This document shows positions 16,594 to 24,051 of a DNA stretch of 24,051 nucleotides, piece by piece. Under the pieces are notes generated by a model that saw nothing but the letters and a program-made list of their open reading frames with translations, did not search any database and had not been told where the DNA came from. Position 1 is the stretch's first letter; each line of letters begins with the position of its first letter. This DNA is from CADCWF01 sp903864575 (GTDB lineage: Bacteria > Chloroflexota > Chloroflexia > Thermomicrobiales > UBA6265): NCBI GenBank assembly GCA_040376155.1, contig JBEIRG010000017.1, forward strand, positions 1 through 24,051, in the 5' to 3' direction. Made by a program: the position numbers and the translations under genes.

Positions 16594-18018
16594 ATGCCGG
16601 GACGATCGACCAGGCGAACCAGCGCGGTGCTGGTTTGCGCGCTCCTGTTTGCGCTGGGAGCGGTGCTGCTCGGGCTGGCGGCTGGCACGGCCCACTCGCC
16701 TCGGGCGGCAGCGGAGGGCCGGGACGATCCTGGGTCTTCCCCATGCTCGGCGGTTTCCGGCTCGGGCGTCGATGACCTGCACTGTGACTGGTTCGGGGAG
16801 AACGGCATGGCATTGCCGCCGGAGGTGACGTTGGCGCCCGATGCATCCGCAACGCGCGCGACGTGCATCGGCGACGGGCGCAGCGGGATGCGCGTGCAAC
16901 CCGTCCTCTTCGTGCCGCCGGGCGGCCTGAAGCCGGAGGAGCTGAAGCGGCGCACCTTCCAGATTCGCAGTGCGCTGCATGGCGTTGATGTCGCCTACCA
17001 GCAGAGTGGCCTCAAGACCGGCGCTCCGCGCTCGGTCCGCTGGGTGACCGGGGCGGATTGCGAGCCAGAGATCAGGATCGTCACCGTCCCGAACGGGTTG
17101 CTGGATCGGCGCGCGCCGGGGTTCCTCGACGCGATGATGCTGCTGTTCGGCACTCCGGATGAGGACCGCCGGATCTTTCTCGGGTTCTGGACGGACAGCC
17201 CATCCTGGGGCATCGCGGAACTGACCGGCGACGATCGAGCAGGGCCCCGTAACGAGAATGCTCGGGGAAACCGTTTCGGCATGGTGTACGGAATCCCAAG
17301 CGCCTTCGTCGCCGGCCACGAGTTGGGGCATCTGCTGGGCGCCGTTGCAACGTCCGCGCCCGGTTCGTCGGGGTATGGCCACTGCACCAGCCTGTTCGAC
17401 ATCCTGTGCTATGCGGACGCGAAGGGTGTCCGGATGGACCGGGATTGCGGATTCAGCGAGTTCAACCGCCTTGATTGCGGAAATGATGACTACTTCGCCA
17501 GCGTTCCGCGGGGCGACTACCTTTCGACCCACTGGAACATAGCCGACAGCCCGTATCTCGACAGCGCAGTCCAACCTGAACCGTGCGCCGACGTGGCGAT
17601 GGAGCCGGACGACTGGCGGAGCATCTACCTCAACCTCGTCAGCCCGAAGCGGGTCTTTGCCGCGCCCGTGTTGGCGATCGGCGCGGCCCACCGGCGTCTC
17701 TTCTGCGATTCGCTGGATTGGGCCGATCGGGCGCGCGTCTCGCTCCGGCAGGGCGAGACCTACCGGATCGAGGTTTCGGGGCTGTCGGGCGCGACGACGA
17801 CGCTGATTCGTGTCTGGGACCCCACCATCCGGCGATACGTCGCGAGCAACGCCGGGTCGTCCGACCCCTTCTCTCTCTCCTTCACCGCCACTCGCCGGGG
17901 AGCGTTCGGGGTCGAGGTCATAAACCGGCATCCCGGGGAGGGAACGGGGACGCCGTTCACCGTCCGGGTGGTCGCGGGGGAGTCCGGGAAATCGGCGATA
18001 GTTCCGGCTGACGGGTGA
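16594..18018 (+). CDS. Exported HExxH zinc metalloprotease-like protein with C-terminal sandwich domain
   Basis: Secreted protein of 474 residues. The ATG at 16594 has a perfect AAGGAG 7 bases upstream and opens a Sec signal or anchor (RRTSAVLVCALLFALGAVLL, about residues 7-26). The middle holds AGHELGHLLGAV with zinc ligands H242 and H246 and the catalytic E243. Then come GYGHC (H263) and LFDILCYAD. The metzincin HExxHxxGxxH third His is absent at its standard place (Ala instead), and H263 is the likely third ligand. Related actinobacterial exported proteins carry the same HExxHxLGAV...GHC...CY order (recalled, not searched). Many Cys residues suggest disulphides. The last 100 residues (SLRQGETYRIEVSGLSG onward) resemble a bacterial pre-peptidase C-terminal (PPC) beta-sandwich. 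The substrate is unknown. Confidence 0.8.
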   Translation: MPGRSTRRTSAVLVCALLFALGAVLLGLAAGTAHSPRAAAEGRDDPGSSPCSAVSGSGVDDLHCDWFGENGMALPPEVTLAPDASATRATCIGDGRSGMRVQPVLFVPPGGLKPEELKRRTFQIRSALHGVDVAYQQSGLKTGAPRSVRWVTGADCEPEIRIVTVPNGLLDRRAPGFLDAMMLLFGTPDEDRRIFLGFWTDSPSWGIAELTGDDRAGPRNENARGNRFGMVYGIPSAFVAGHELGHLLGAVATSAPGSSGYGHCTSLFDILCYADAKGVRMDRDCGFSEFNRLDCGNDDYFASVPRGDYLSTHWNIADSPYLDSAVQPEPCADVAMEPDDWRSIYLNLVSPKRVFAAPVLAIGAAHRRLFCDSLDWADRARVSLRQGETYRIEVSGLSGATTTLIRVWDPTIRRYVASNAGSSDPFSLSFTATRRGAFGVEVINRHPGEGTGTPFTVRVVAGESGKSAIVPADG

Positions 18019-18061
18019 GTTGCCGGGAGGTCGTTCCGGCGTATGGATGGGAGCGTGAGCC

Positions 18062-18616
18062 ATGAGCGATCGGGCGGCGGCCAGCGGGCCGGTGATCGTC
18101 GAGGAGATCCGGCAGGTTCGGCAGGCGCGGCTCTTTCACGACCGGCCGGTCCTGCGTGATGCCGTAGACCAGATCCTGGACGTCGCGCGCTGGACGGGAA
18201 GCGCGCGAAACACCCAACCTTGGCACTTCATCGAGATCACGGACCGGGAGACGCTCGCGAGCCTGTCCCGGCTTCGCACGCCGATCAACTGGGTGGCGGA
18301 TGTTCCCCTGGCCATCGCGATCGTGCTGGACGGTCACGACGCCGCAAGCGAGGCGTACGACGAGGGCAGGGTGACGGAGCGCATGCTCATCGCGGCGAAG
18401 TTGCTTGGTCTCGGCGGCGGCGTCGCGTGGTTCGGCGACGAGGCGCAGCAAGCAGAGGGCAGGCGAATCCTCGGCGTGCCCGAAGGCAGGACCGTGCGCG
18501 GCGTCGTCGCCATCGGCGAGCCGACGACGACGAAGGATCATCGGCCAAACGCCAACATTCCCGGTCGCAAGCCGCGCGAGGAGACCATCAGCAAGGAACG
18601 CTACGGCGGGCGCTGA
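18062..18616 (+). CDS. Nitroreductase-family FMN oxidoreductase
   Basis: Cytosolic flavoprotein of 184 residues that should reduce nitro compounds, quinones or a related electron acceptor with NAD(P)H; the true substrate is unknown. The family frame is visible: an early Arg-rich FMN phosphate site (QVRQARLFHDRPV, about residues 17-29), ARWTGSARNTQPWHFIEIT (about 42-60, where the Ser and Asn-x-Gln-Pro-Trp contact FMN), AKLLGLGGGVAWFGDEA in the middle, and a closing VVAIGEP. The C-terminal tail is short and charged. GGGAGCGTGAG stands just before the ATG. It follows the metalloprotease gene by 43 bases on the same strand and may share its transcript. Confidence 0.88.
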   Translation: MSDRAAASGPVIVEEIRQVRQARLFHDRPVLRDAVDQILDVARWTGSARNTQPWHFIEITDRETLASLSRLRTPINWVADVPLAIAIVLDGHDAASEAYDEGRVTERMLIAAKLLGLGGGVAWFGDEAQQAEGRRILGVPEGRTVRGVVAIGEPTTTKDHRPNANIPGRKPREETISKERYGGR

Positions 18617-18639
18617 CGGCGCGCAATCCGGATTCGATA

Positions 18640-18656
18640 GCCATCGCACCGATGGC
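18640..18656. terminator. Short hairpin between convergent genes
   Basis: GCCATCG and CGATGGC form a perfect 7-bp stem around CAC in the 66-base convergent spacer. No T-run follows on either side, so termination by it is uncertain. Confidence 0.35.
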
Positions 18657-18682
18657 GGAAACGCGCCGCTCCCGCCGAAGGT

Positions 18683-20464
18683 TCATTCCTGCCCCGCTAG
18701 CATGGGGAGCCAGAGACACGACGGGTGATCCGCATCGTGCAGGACGCTCTGGGTGGCGATGACGGCTGCTGACAGGTCCTCCCCGAAGATCGGTCCCCCG
18801 GTGTTGAGATTGCGGTCGTGCAACGGGAAATCGCTGCTCGCGATGTCGAGTCGCAGGCGGGAACCCGCCGGGATGCGGGCGCCGACCGGGCCGAGATCAA
18901 TTCGATATTCATACACGCGCTGCGGTTCGAGCAGGGAAGGCCGGTCGAACCCGTCGCGGTAGCGGACGCGGATGATGCCGTTCTTGAGGTTCACCGAGCG
19001 GCCGCTCGCGTCCACCACACAGAGGCGGGCGGCCCAGTCGGTGTCGCGGGCGGATGATGCGGCGAAGAGCGTCACAGCGCAATCGCCGGCGATGAAGAGA
19101 TCGCGTTCGAGGGTATCGCCCGTGTAGCACAGCAAGCTGTTCCACCCCTCAGCCGGTCCCTGATCGGCGGGACCCATCGGCGAGATGAAGGGATAACAGC
19201 AGCTGTCTCCACCCTGACTGTAGTTGGGGTGGACGGGATTGTAGGTGTAAACATCGGGCGGTTCGCTCCCGGGGCGGTCCGGTGAGAGCGCGCCGTCACC
19301 GGTCGCGCTGTTGGCCCTGCCGCCGCTGCGGAGGTAGAGCGGGGTGGGCGTCGCTTGAGGCGGGGGCCATGCCTCGAATCCGCGCCACCGGTCATCGTTC
19401 ATCAGGCGCAGGACGACCGGGGCGTCCGGCAGGCGGCTGGGGGTGTCGATACCCTTGAGGTGTCGATCGAACCATGCGATCTGCAGGTCGTCGACAACCG
19501 TGTGGTCCGCCGCTTCGCCGCCCGGGCTGAGCGGCAACCACGGCATGTGATACCACGGGCCGATCACCAGTCTCTGGTTGGCCCGTGCCGCGTCCGATCC
19601 CGCGTCTCGGGTCAGACCCACGTAGTTCTTCACGGAACCGGCAAGAAAGACGTCATACCAGCCCGCAATGTGGAGGGCAGGGACATCCAGCCGGCCATAG
19701 TCGCGCTCGATGCTCCAGCGGTCCCAGTATTCGCCGGGGACGGGATGATCGAGCCAGTCGAAGAACCATGGGGCACGCTCGCGGTCGAGCGGTGAAAAGG
19801 TGGCCAGCGGCAATTCGTGGAGAAGGCCTGGCGCGGCGGCGAGCGCGGCGGACAATCGGCCCGCCTCGGCCAGATCGCCCCGGCTCCGCGCGCAGCTGGC
19901 AGCGAGATCGAGCGCCCACGTGGCGGCGAAGGCAAGATTCAGCGCGCCGCTGGTGTAGGTCCATCCTTCGCCGTAGCCGGAGCCGGTCATTGCGGGGCAG
20001 ATTGCCGCGAGCGCGGGTGGGCGGCGGGTGGCGGGAAGGAGCTGGGTCGCCCCGGCATAGGAGAAGCCGAACATCCCGACCATGCCGTTTGCTCCCGGCA
20101 GTTTGGCGGCCCAGGCAATCGTCTCGACGCCGTCATCGGTCTCGTCGCGGAAAGGATGCCACGCTCCGCCAGACGCCCAGCGCCCGCGGCAATCCTGCAC
20201 GACGACCATGTATCCCTGTCGGCAGTACCACGAGGGGTGCGCGTAGGTGATGTTCTCCGCCATCGTCTTGTCGTAGGGCAGGCGCATGAGGAGCACGGGG
20301 AGGTCGCCGCCGGCATCGACCGGGCGGTAGACATCCGCGAGCAGAACCGTGCCATCCTGCATCGCAAGGGGAAGGTCGTATTCGACCGCCACGCCGGGCT
20401 GGCCGGCAAGGGTGATTGCGGCGCGGGCCTGTCCGGGCGCGGGCCCTGAATCTGGAGTGGACAT
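18683..20464 (-). CDS. CocE/NonD-type alpha/beta hydrolase (peptidase S15 family)
   Basis: Serine hydrolase of 593 residues in the X-Pro dipeptidyl-peptidase/cocaine esterase family, which cleaves esters, amides or acyl groups; the substrate is not predictable. GAGGAGG lies 6 bases before the ATG at 20464, favouring it over a start 57 bases upstream. Domain order is the catalytic hydrolase domain (about residues 28-310), then a C-terminal jelly-roll (XPEP_C, about 330-590). The nucleophile is S135 in GFSYAG. The other triad residues are probably the Asp of AGWYDVF and the His of GPWYHMPW. Other family blocks are RLPYDKT and VQDCRGRWASGG. No signal peptide is present, so it is likely cytoplasmic. 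It is alone on the minus strand, divergent from the LLM oxidoreductase. Confidence 0.92.
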   Translation of the reverse strand: MSTPDSGPAPGQARAAITLAGQPGVAVEYDLPLAMQDGTVLLADVYRPVDAGGDLPVLLMRLPYDKTMAENITYAHPSWYCRQGYMVVVQDCRGRWASGGAWHPFRDETDDGVETIAWAAKLPGANGMVGMFGFSYAGATQLLPATRRPPALAAICPAMTGSGYGEGWTYTSGALNLAFAATWALDLAASCARSRGDLAEAGRLSAALAAAPGLLHELPLATFSPLDRERAPWFFDWLDHPVPGEYWDRWSIERDYGRLDVPALHIAGWYDVFLAGSVKNYVGLTRDAGSDAARANQRLVIGPWYHMPWLPLSPGGEAADHTVVDDLQIAWFDRHLKGIDTPSRLPDAPVVLRLMNDDRWRGFEAWPPPQATPTPLYLRSGGRANSATGDGALSPDRPGSEPPDVYTYNPVHPNYSQGGDSCCYPFISPMGPADQGPAEGWNSLLCYTGDTLERDLFIAGDCAVTLFAASSARDTDWAARLCVVDASGRSVNLKNGIIRVRYRDGFDRPSLLEPQRVYEYRIDLGPVGARIPAGSRLRLDIASSDFPLHDRNLNTGGPIFGEDLSAAVIATQSVLHDADHPSCLWLPMLAGQE

Positions 20465-20585
20465 CGGCGCCTCCTCGACACAGCGACGCGGAACCATGGC
20501 TGGAGCTTGCGACGCTACCAAGCCTCAATGAGCGCAGTCTGCCACAGGGACGGGCTGCCCGGAATCCTCTCCGGGTTCTCGCGGG

Positions 20586-20594
20586 GGCTATGCT
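20586..20594 (+). promoter_or_regulatory. Candidate -10 element for the LLM oxidoreductase gene
   Basis: GGCTATGCT stands 57 bases upstream of the ATG at 20652. It differs by one base from the GGCTATCCT seen before three other genes. No -35 box is clear. Confidence 0.35.
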
Positions 20595-20651
20595 ATCCCG
20601 GTTGGTCAGCGCGCGGCGACGCGCGGCGAGAAGAGCGAGGTACGGCGCATC

Positions 20652-21524
20652 ATGCAGGTCGGTGTGGTCTTTCCGCAAACAGAATTCGGCAACGATCCGG
20701 TTGCCTTGTGCGACTATGCGCAGACCGTGGAAGGGCTGGGGTTCAGTCACCTCGTCGCCTACGACCACGTCCTGAGCGCGGACGCGAGCAAACGCCCCGG
20801 TTTCGATGGGCCGTACACGCTGGATCATCCATTCCACGAGATTTTCGTGCTGTTCGGCTACCTTGCGGCCGTGACCGAGCGGCTGGGACTGGTTACCGGG
20901 GTGGTCATCCTGCCGCAGCGCCAGACGGCGCTGGTGGCGAAGCAGGCGGCGGAGGTGGACATCCTGAGCGGAGGCCGGTTGCGGCTCGGCATCGGGGTTG
21001 GCTGGAACGATGTCGAGTTCGAGGGGCTGGGCAAGGAGTTCGGCAACCGCGGTGCGCGTTCCGAGGAGCAGGTGCGGCTCATGCGGGAGTTGTGGACCAA
21101 GCCTTCGATTCGCTTCGAGGGGCAGTGGGAGTCGGTCCTGGATTCCGGCATCGTCCCGCTGCCGGTCCAGCGGCCGATCCCGGTCTGGTTCGGAGGGTAC
21201 GTCGAGGCGACGATCAAGCGGGTGGCCCAGATGGGTGATGGCTGGTTCCCGTGGCGTCCGCTGGACGACTGGATGTTCGGTGCGCTCGACCGGTTGCGCG
21301 AGTACGCCATCGCGGCGGGGAGAGACCCGAAGCAGATCGGGTTGGAGCCGCAGTTGAATGTCGGGAACAGCAGCCCGGATGAGTGGACCCGGTTCGTTCG
21401 CGACTGGCAGGCGCATGGCGCGGACTATTTCTGCCTGACCACGATGGGCAATGGGTTCAGCAGCCCCGGCGAGCATCTCGCCGCGTTGGAGCGCGCGGGC
21501 CGGGAGTTGGGTGTCAGCCGGTAG
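20652..21524 (+). CDS. LLM-class (luciferase-like) flavin/F420-dependent oxidoreductase
   Basis: TIM-barrel oxidoreductase of 290 residues from the luciferase-like monooxygenase superfamily, probably using coenzyme F420 as in many actinobacterial and chloroflexal members; FMN cannot be excluded. It opens with VGVVFPQTEFG, then LGFSHLVAYDHVL (about residues 29-41), LVTGVVILPQRQTALVAKQA (about 76-95), the SGGRLRLGIGVGWNDVEFEG cofactor-binding block (about 104-123) and PIPVWFGGY followed by MGDGWFP. This order is standard for the probable F420-dependent oxidoreductase TIGR03619-like group. The substrate is unknown. The Shine-Dalgarno sequence is poor (GAGG 13 bases away). It is divergent from the CocE gene across 187 bases and convergent with the lipase gene, with 157 bases between stops in which no clear terminator was found. 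Confidence 0.9.
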   Translation: MQVGVVFPQTEFGNDPVALCDYAQTVEGLGFSHLVAYDHVLSADASKRPGFDGPYTLDHPFHEIFVLFGYLAAVTERLGLVTGVVILPQRQTALVAKQAAEVDILSGGRLRLGIGVGWNDVEFEGLGKEFGNRGARSEEQVRLMRELWTKPSIRFEGQWESVLDSGIVPLPVQRPIPVWFGGYVEATIKRVAQMGDGWFPWRPLDDWMFGALDRLREYAIAAGRDPKQIGLEPQLNVGNSSPDEWTRFVRDWQAHGADYFCLTTMGNGFSSPGEHLAALERAGRELGVSR

Positions 21525-21681
21525 CAGGACTGCTTTCGGGCGTCGGTTCGTGCGCCCCGGCGAGCGGAGCGCCGCGTCGTTGCCAGCGTCGGCGACGGGA
21601 TCGCTCTCTCGCCGGAGGTGCATGCCCTGACCGTGCTCGCGATGCTCCGTGCCGGTCTGTTCCAGGGTGTTTTTCGCGATA

Positions 21682-22923
21682 TCAGACGGTTCCCGGCAGG
21701 GGGCAGGTTGTGCAGCCCGCCGGGACCGGCACGCCGAGGAAACGGTCGCGGGTCCACGCGACCAGCGGAGCCTCGAGGGGCGAACCGGGCTGCACGATAC
21801 CCCCGTGATCGAGTCCGGCAGCCCGCCAGTAGGTCAGCGATTGACCCGCGGCGCATCGGGCGGCGACGAAATCGTCCGTCACATCCGGGGTGACAACAGC
21901 GTCATCGAGGCCCTGTGCGATCAGCACCGGGACCGAAACATCGCCGGTCGGCTCATTTTCACGGAGGCGCTTGCCGAGCGCGCCGGACGATGGGTCGATG
22001 AGCACTTCGCGACCGGCAAGACCGGCAACGATGGCGCCCATCTTCTCCTGGTCTGCGGGGTCGAACTGGCAGAGGTCGGCGAGGCTCCGGGCGATCGCCT
22101 CCGTGCCGGGCGTGACGATCTCCTCGAATCGCACGTCCGGGTACCACGTCGTGTAGGAGAGCGCGCCGTAGGCGCTCAGGATCGCCCCCTTCGGCGTGCC
22201 TGCGTGGTGGGCGAGAATGCGGATGATGTCTGTCGCCGGGGCGATGGCGACGACACCGGCGAGCCGGATATCCGGCGCGGTACTGGGCGCTTCCGCTCCG
22301 GTCCAGAGCGCGGCGTGACCGCCTTGCGAGTGACCCCAGACGACCGTTTGTCCGCCGAGCGACAGCCCGGGGATCTGGCGCACAGCGCGGACGGCGTCGA
22401 TGACGCTCGTGGCTTCGTTCGGGCCAATCATGAATGGATGCACGCCATGCCGGCCGCCGGTCACGTAGTCCGGGGCGACGACGATCCATCCCTCGGAGAG
22501 CGCGGGGGGCAGCGCCGGCACGCCCATGAACGGCACGGTCACGACCGAGGGCAGGCACTCCTGCCGCACGCCGACCGTTCCATGGGCGAAGACGACCATC
22601 GGCATTGGCGCGGCAGGGAGCGGGTCGGGTGCGATGACCGTTGCGATTGCAAGCGTCAGATCCCCGTTCGGCAATGGTGAGAGATACCGGATGCGCCAAC
22701 CGCGCGAGCCGGGGGGAAGATCGCGCCCCGCGAGCGCCTCGCTGCCAAGCAGGTCGCCGCGCTCACCGGCCATCGGGGCAGTCGGCGAATAGAAAGCGTC
22801 AGTCTGAAGCCAACGGGGGGCGGGTGCGGAGGATGGGGCGTCATCGGCAGGCATGGCTGGCAGCCCCCCCGCGAGCGCGGCAAGCGGCACGAGTCTGAGC
22901 GCAAAGGCACGGCGGTCGATCAT
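21682..22923 (-). CDS. Exported secretory lipase (LIP family alpha/beta hydrolase)
   Basis: Predicted extracellular or cell-surface esterase of 413 residues that resembles the LIP secretory lipases known from Candida and actinobacteria. The N-terminus MIDRRAFALRLVPLAALAGG fits a Tat signal (DRRAFAL) with cleavage near LPAMPA. The nucleophile is S199 in WGHSQGGHAAL. The Asp in AQGLDDAVVTP and the His in GLDHGGIV complete the triad. The VFAHGTVGVR oxyanion-hole segment and APDYVTGG are also typical. Two Cys near the end (GCTTCPLPG) and others inside could form disulphides, as expected outside the cell. GGGGG stands 6 bases before the ATG. The gene is alone on its strand; the natural substrate is unknown. 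Confidence 0.9.
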   Translation of the reverse strand: MIDRRAFALRLVPLAALAGGLPAMPADDAPSSAPAPRWLQTDAFYSPTAPMAGERGDLLGSEALAGRDLPPGSRGWRIRYLSPLPNGDLTLAIATVIAPDPLPAAPMPMVVFAHGTVGVRQECLPSVVTVPFMGVPALPPALSEGWIVVAPDYVTGGRHGVHPFMIGPNEATSVIDAVRAVRQIPGLSLGGQTVVWGHSQGGHAALWTGAEAPSTAPDIRLAGVVAIAPATDIIRILAHHAGTPKGAILSAYGALSYTTWYPDVRFEEIVTPGTEAIARSLADLCQFDPADQEKMGAIVAGLAGREVLIDPSSGALGKRLRENEPTGDVSVPVLIAQGLDDAVVTPDVTDDFVAARCAAGQSLTYWRAAGLDHGGIVQPGSPLEAPLVAWTRDRFLGVPVPAGCTTCPLPGTV

Positions 22924-23004
22924 CGGAAACCCCCCGTATCTTCGTCGCGCAGCTCAACAATCCGCTGGCGGCGCGGGGAGGGCCAGGGCGATGCGCCGCC
23001 GGGG

Positions 23005-23874
23005 TCAGGCGTCTCCCCGCAATTGCCGCGCCGCGCGCCGTACGGCGTCCGTCAACTGCTCGTGGCGGTCGAGGAGGGCAAGCACGGCGTCGACCTGCTG
23101 GGAGAGGGCGAGGATCGTCTCGACATCGCGCGGACGATCGCGAGCGGCCTCCATCACGGCGCGCAGGTCGCTCCACCGCATCCGATCCGAGGCGATGCCT
23201 GATTCGAGCACTGTGGCGAGGGCGACGGGATCCGCGCCGCTTGGGTTTGCGAGGCGAGGCAGGAGATCCCGAAGTTCGGTCAGGAGTTCGGCGGCGCGGT
23301 CGCGCGCGGTTGCTGCATCAATGGTCGTGCCGGAGACGATCCGGGTGACGATTGGCGCAGCGGGCGCCGGGGAATCGATGAACGTCCGATCGACGATGAC
23401 GCCGCCGATGACGTCGTCCTGCGGGGCGAAGTCAACCGGCCAGTCGGGAGCAGACGGTGGAGCAGGAGCAGGGGCTTCGGCGGCGACGAAAACCTCCTCG
23501 GAGCCGCCCTCCGAGACCCACTGATCCTCCGCGGCAGCGATCTCATCGGCGACGCGGAGTTCGTCCGCTCCGTGGATTGCGGCGTAGGCGACCGGATCGA
23601 AGGGAAGCGAGTTGACAGGGTCCTGCCATCCTCCCGTGGGCCATCCTTCGGGCTGGGTGCCCCAGGGCTGCTCCTGACCGGGCCAGGTGTTGACGGCGGG
23701 AGGCGCGGGCCATGCGGGCGCGGGCGCGGCGGGCTGCTCATCCCAGGCGGGGACGTAGGCGGGGGCAGGAGGCGGAACGTAGGCGACGGCGGCGCCGTCG
23801 ATGCGCGCGCCGCAGCTGGTGCAGAACCGCGCGCCGTCGCGCACCGGGATGGCGCAATTCGGGCAGATCGACAT
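23005..23874 (-). CDS. Zinc-ribbon protein with Pro-rich linker and helical C-terminus
   Basis: A 289-residue protein of unknown role. The ATG at 23874 has AGGAG 7 bases upstream; a longer frame lacks any start signal. A zinc ribbon is at the very N-terminus: CPNC (C4, C7) and CTSC (C18, C21), as in bacterial double-zinc-ribbon or zinc-ribbon_2 proteins that begin MxxCPxCG. A Pro/Ala/Trp-rich disordered segment follows (about 30-90), then an acidic stretch (about 100-150). The last 110 residues (about 178-289) are predicted alpha-helical with Leu/Ala/Arg heptad-like spacing (ELLTELRDLLPRLA, VDAVLLALLDRHEQL-like region). There is no membrane segment. It may act as a scaffold or adaptor, but this is a guess. 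Confidence 0.72.
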   Translation of the reverse strand: MSICPNCAIPVRDGARFCTSCGARIDGAAVAYVPPPAPAYVPAWDEQPAAPAPAWPAPPAVNTWPGQEQPWGTQPEGWPTGGWQDPVNSLPFDPVAYAAIHGADELRVADEIAAAEDQWVSEGGSEEVFVAAEAPAPAPPSAPDWPVDFAPQDDVIGGVIVDRTFIDSPAPAAPIVTRIVSGTTIDAATARDRAAELLTELRDLLPRLANPSGADPVALATVLESGIASDRMRWSDLRAVMEAARDRPRDVETILALSQQVDAVLALLDRHEQLTDAVRRAARQLRGDA

Positions 23875-23906
23875 CGGGTCACTCCTGGAATGGCGGCGGC
23901 GGATGC

Positions 23907-23918
23907 GGCAGGATAGCC
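23907..23918 (-). promoter_or_regulatory. Candidate -10 element for the zinc-ribbon gene
   Basis: On the minus strand GGCTATCCTGCC lies 32 bases before the ATG, identical over 12 bases to the element at 5656-5667. Further upstream, GTACGTCGCAACT (23947-23959) and GTACGCAACT (23968-23977) on the plus strand form an imperfect direct repeat that could hold a regulator site. Confidence 0.45.
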
Positions 23919-24051
23919 TCGCTTCGGCGGGCCGCGGAGCGTCGCGGTACGTCGCAACTGCGGAATGGTACGCAACTTGAGGCGAGGATGCCCGGACCGG
24001 CTGGCCCGCCATTCCGGTTTCCCGCTAGAGCGCGTCAGCAATCGGGTTTTA

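Overview
The window is GC-rich chromosomal DNA from a free-living bacterium. Gene content and style suggest a Chloroflexota relative near Thermomicrobia/Sphaerobacter: F420-type luciferase-like oxidoreductase, Excalibur/TSP3 exported protein, Pro-Thr-rich anchored protein, stand-alone TatA, and sparse T-poor terminators. This assignment is inference from resemblance; no rRNA or tRNA is present to confirm it. No CRISPR array, insertion sequence, phage gene or attachment site was seen, and no gene-free stretch exceeds about 210 bases.

Layout. Positions 2-2338: a PAS histidine kinase (cut by the left edge) and a NarL/LuxR response regulator, closed by a strong bidirectional hairpin. Positions 2415-5199 (minus): an exported calcium-repeat/Excalibur protein under an operator-like palindrome, a small orphan protein, and a GT-C membrane glycosyltransferase. 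Positions 5333-5575: TatA with a clear terminator. Positions 5715-8156: a dimethylglycine/sarcosine dehydrogenase-type flavoenzyme broken in frame by one TAG followed at once by ATG. Positions 8146-9105 (minus): a membrane-anchored protein with a Pro-Thr linker and a probable beta-sandwich domain.

Positions 9314-12782 form a thiamine neighbourhood. It holds thiD and thiE in tandem, a Tat-exported HAD phosphatase on the opposite strand, and a fusion of a degenerate ThiE/TenI-like barrel to a ThiS-like domain that lacks the C-terminal Gly-Gly. Positions 12795-16510 carry housekeeping genes: a compact O6-alkylguanine transferase-type protein, a LOG phosphoribohydrolase and secA. Positions 16594-23874 carry an exported HExxH metalloprotease-like protein, a nitroreductase, a CocE/S15 hydrolase, an LLM-class oxidoreductase, a Tat-exported secretory lipase and a zinc-ribbon protein.

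The points most worth following are the ThiE-like/ThiS-like fusion without its reactive tail, the TAG|ATG-interrupted flavoenzyme, and a recurring GGCTATCCT element upstream of several genes that looks like this organism's -10 promoter box. I see no defence system or large new gene cluster.
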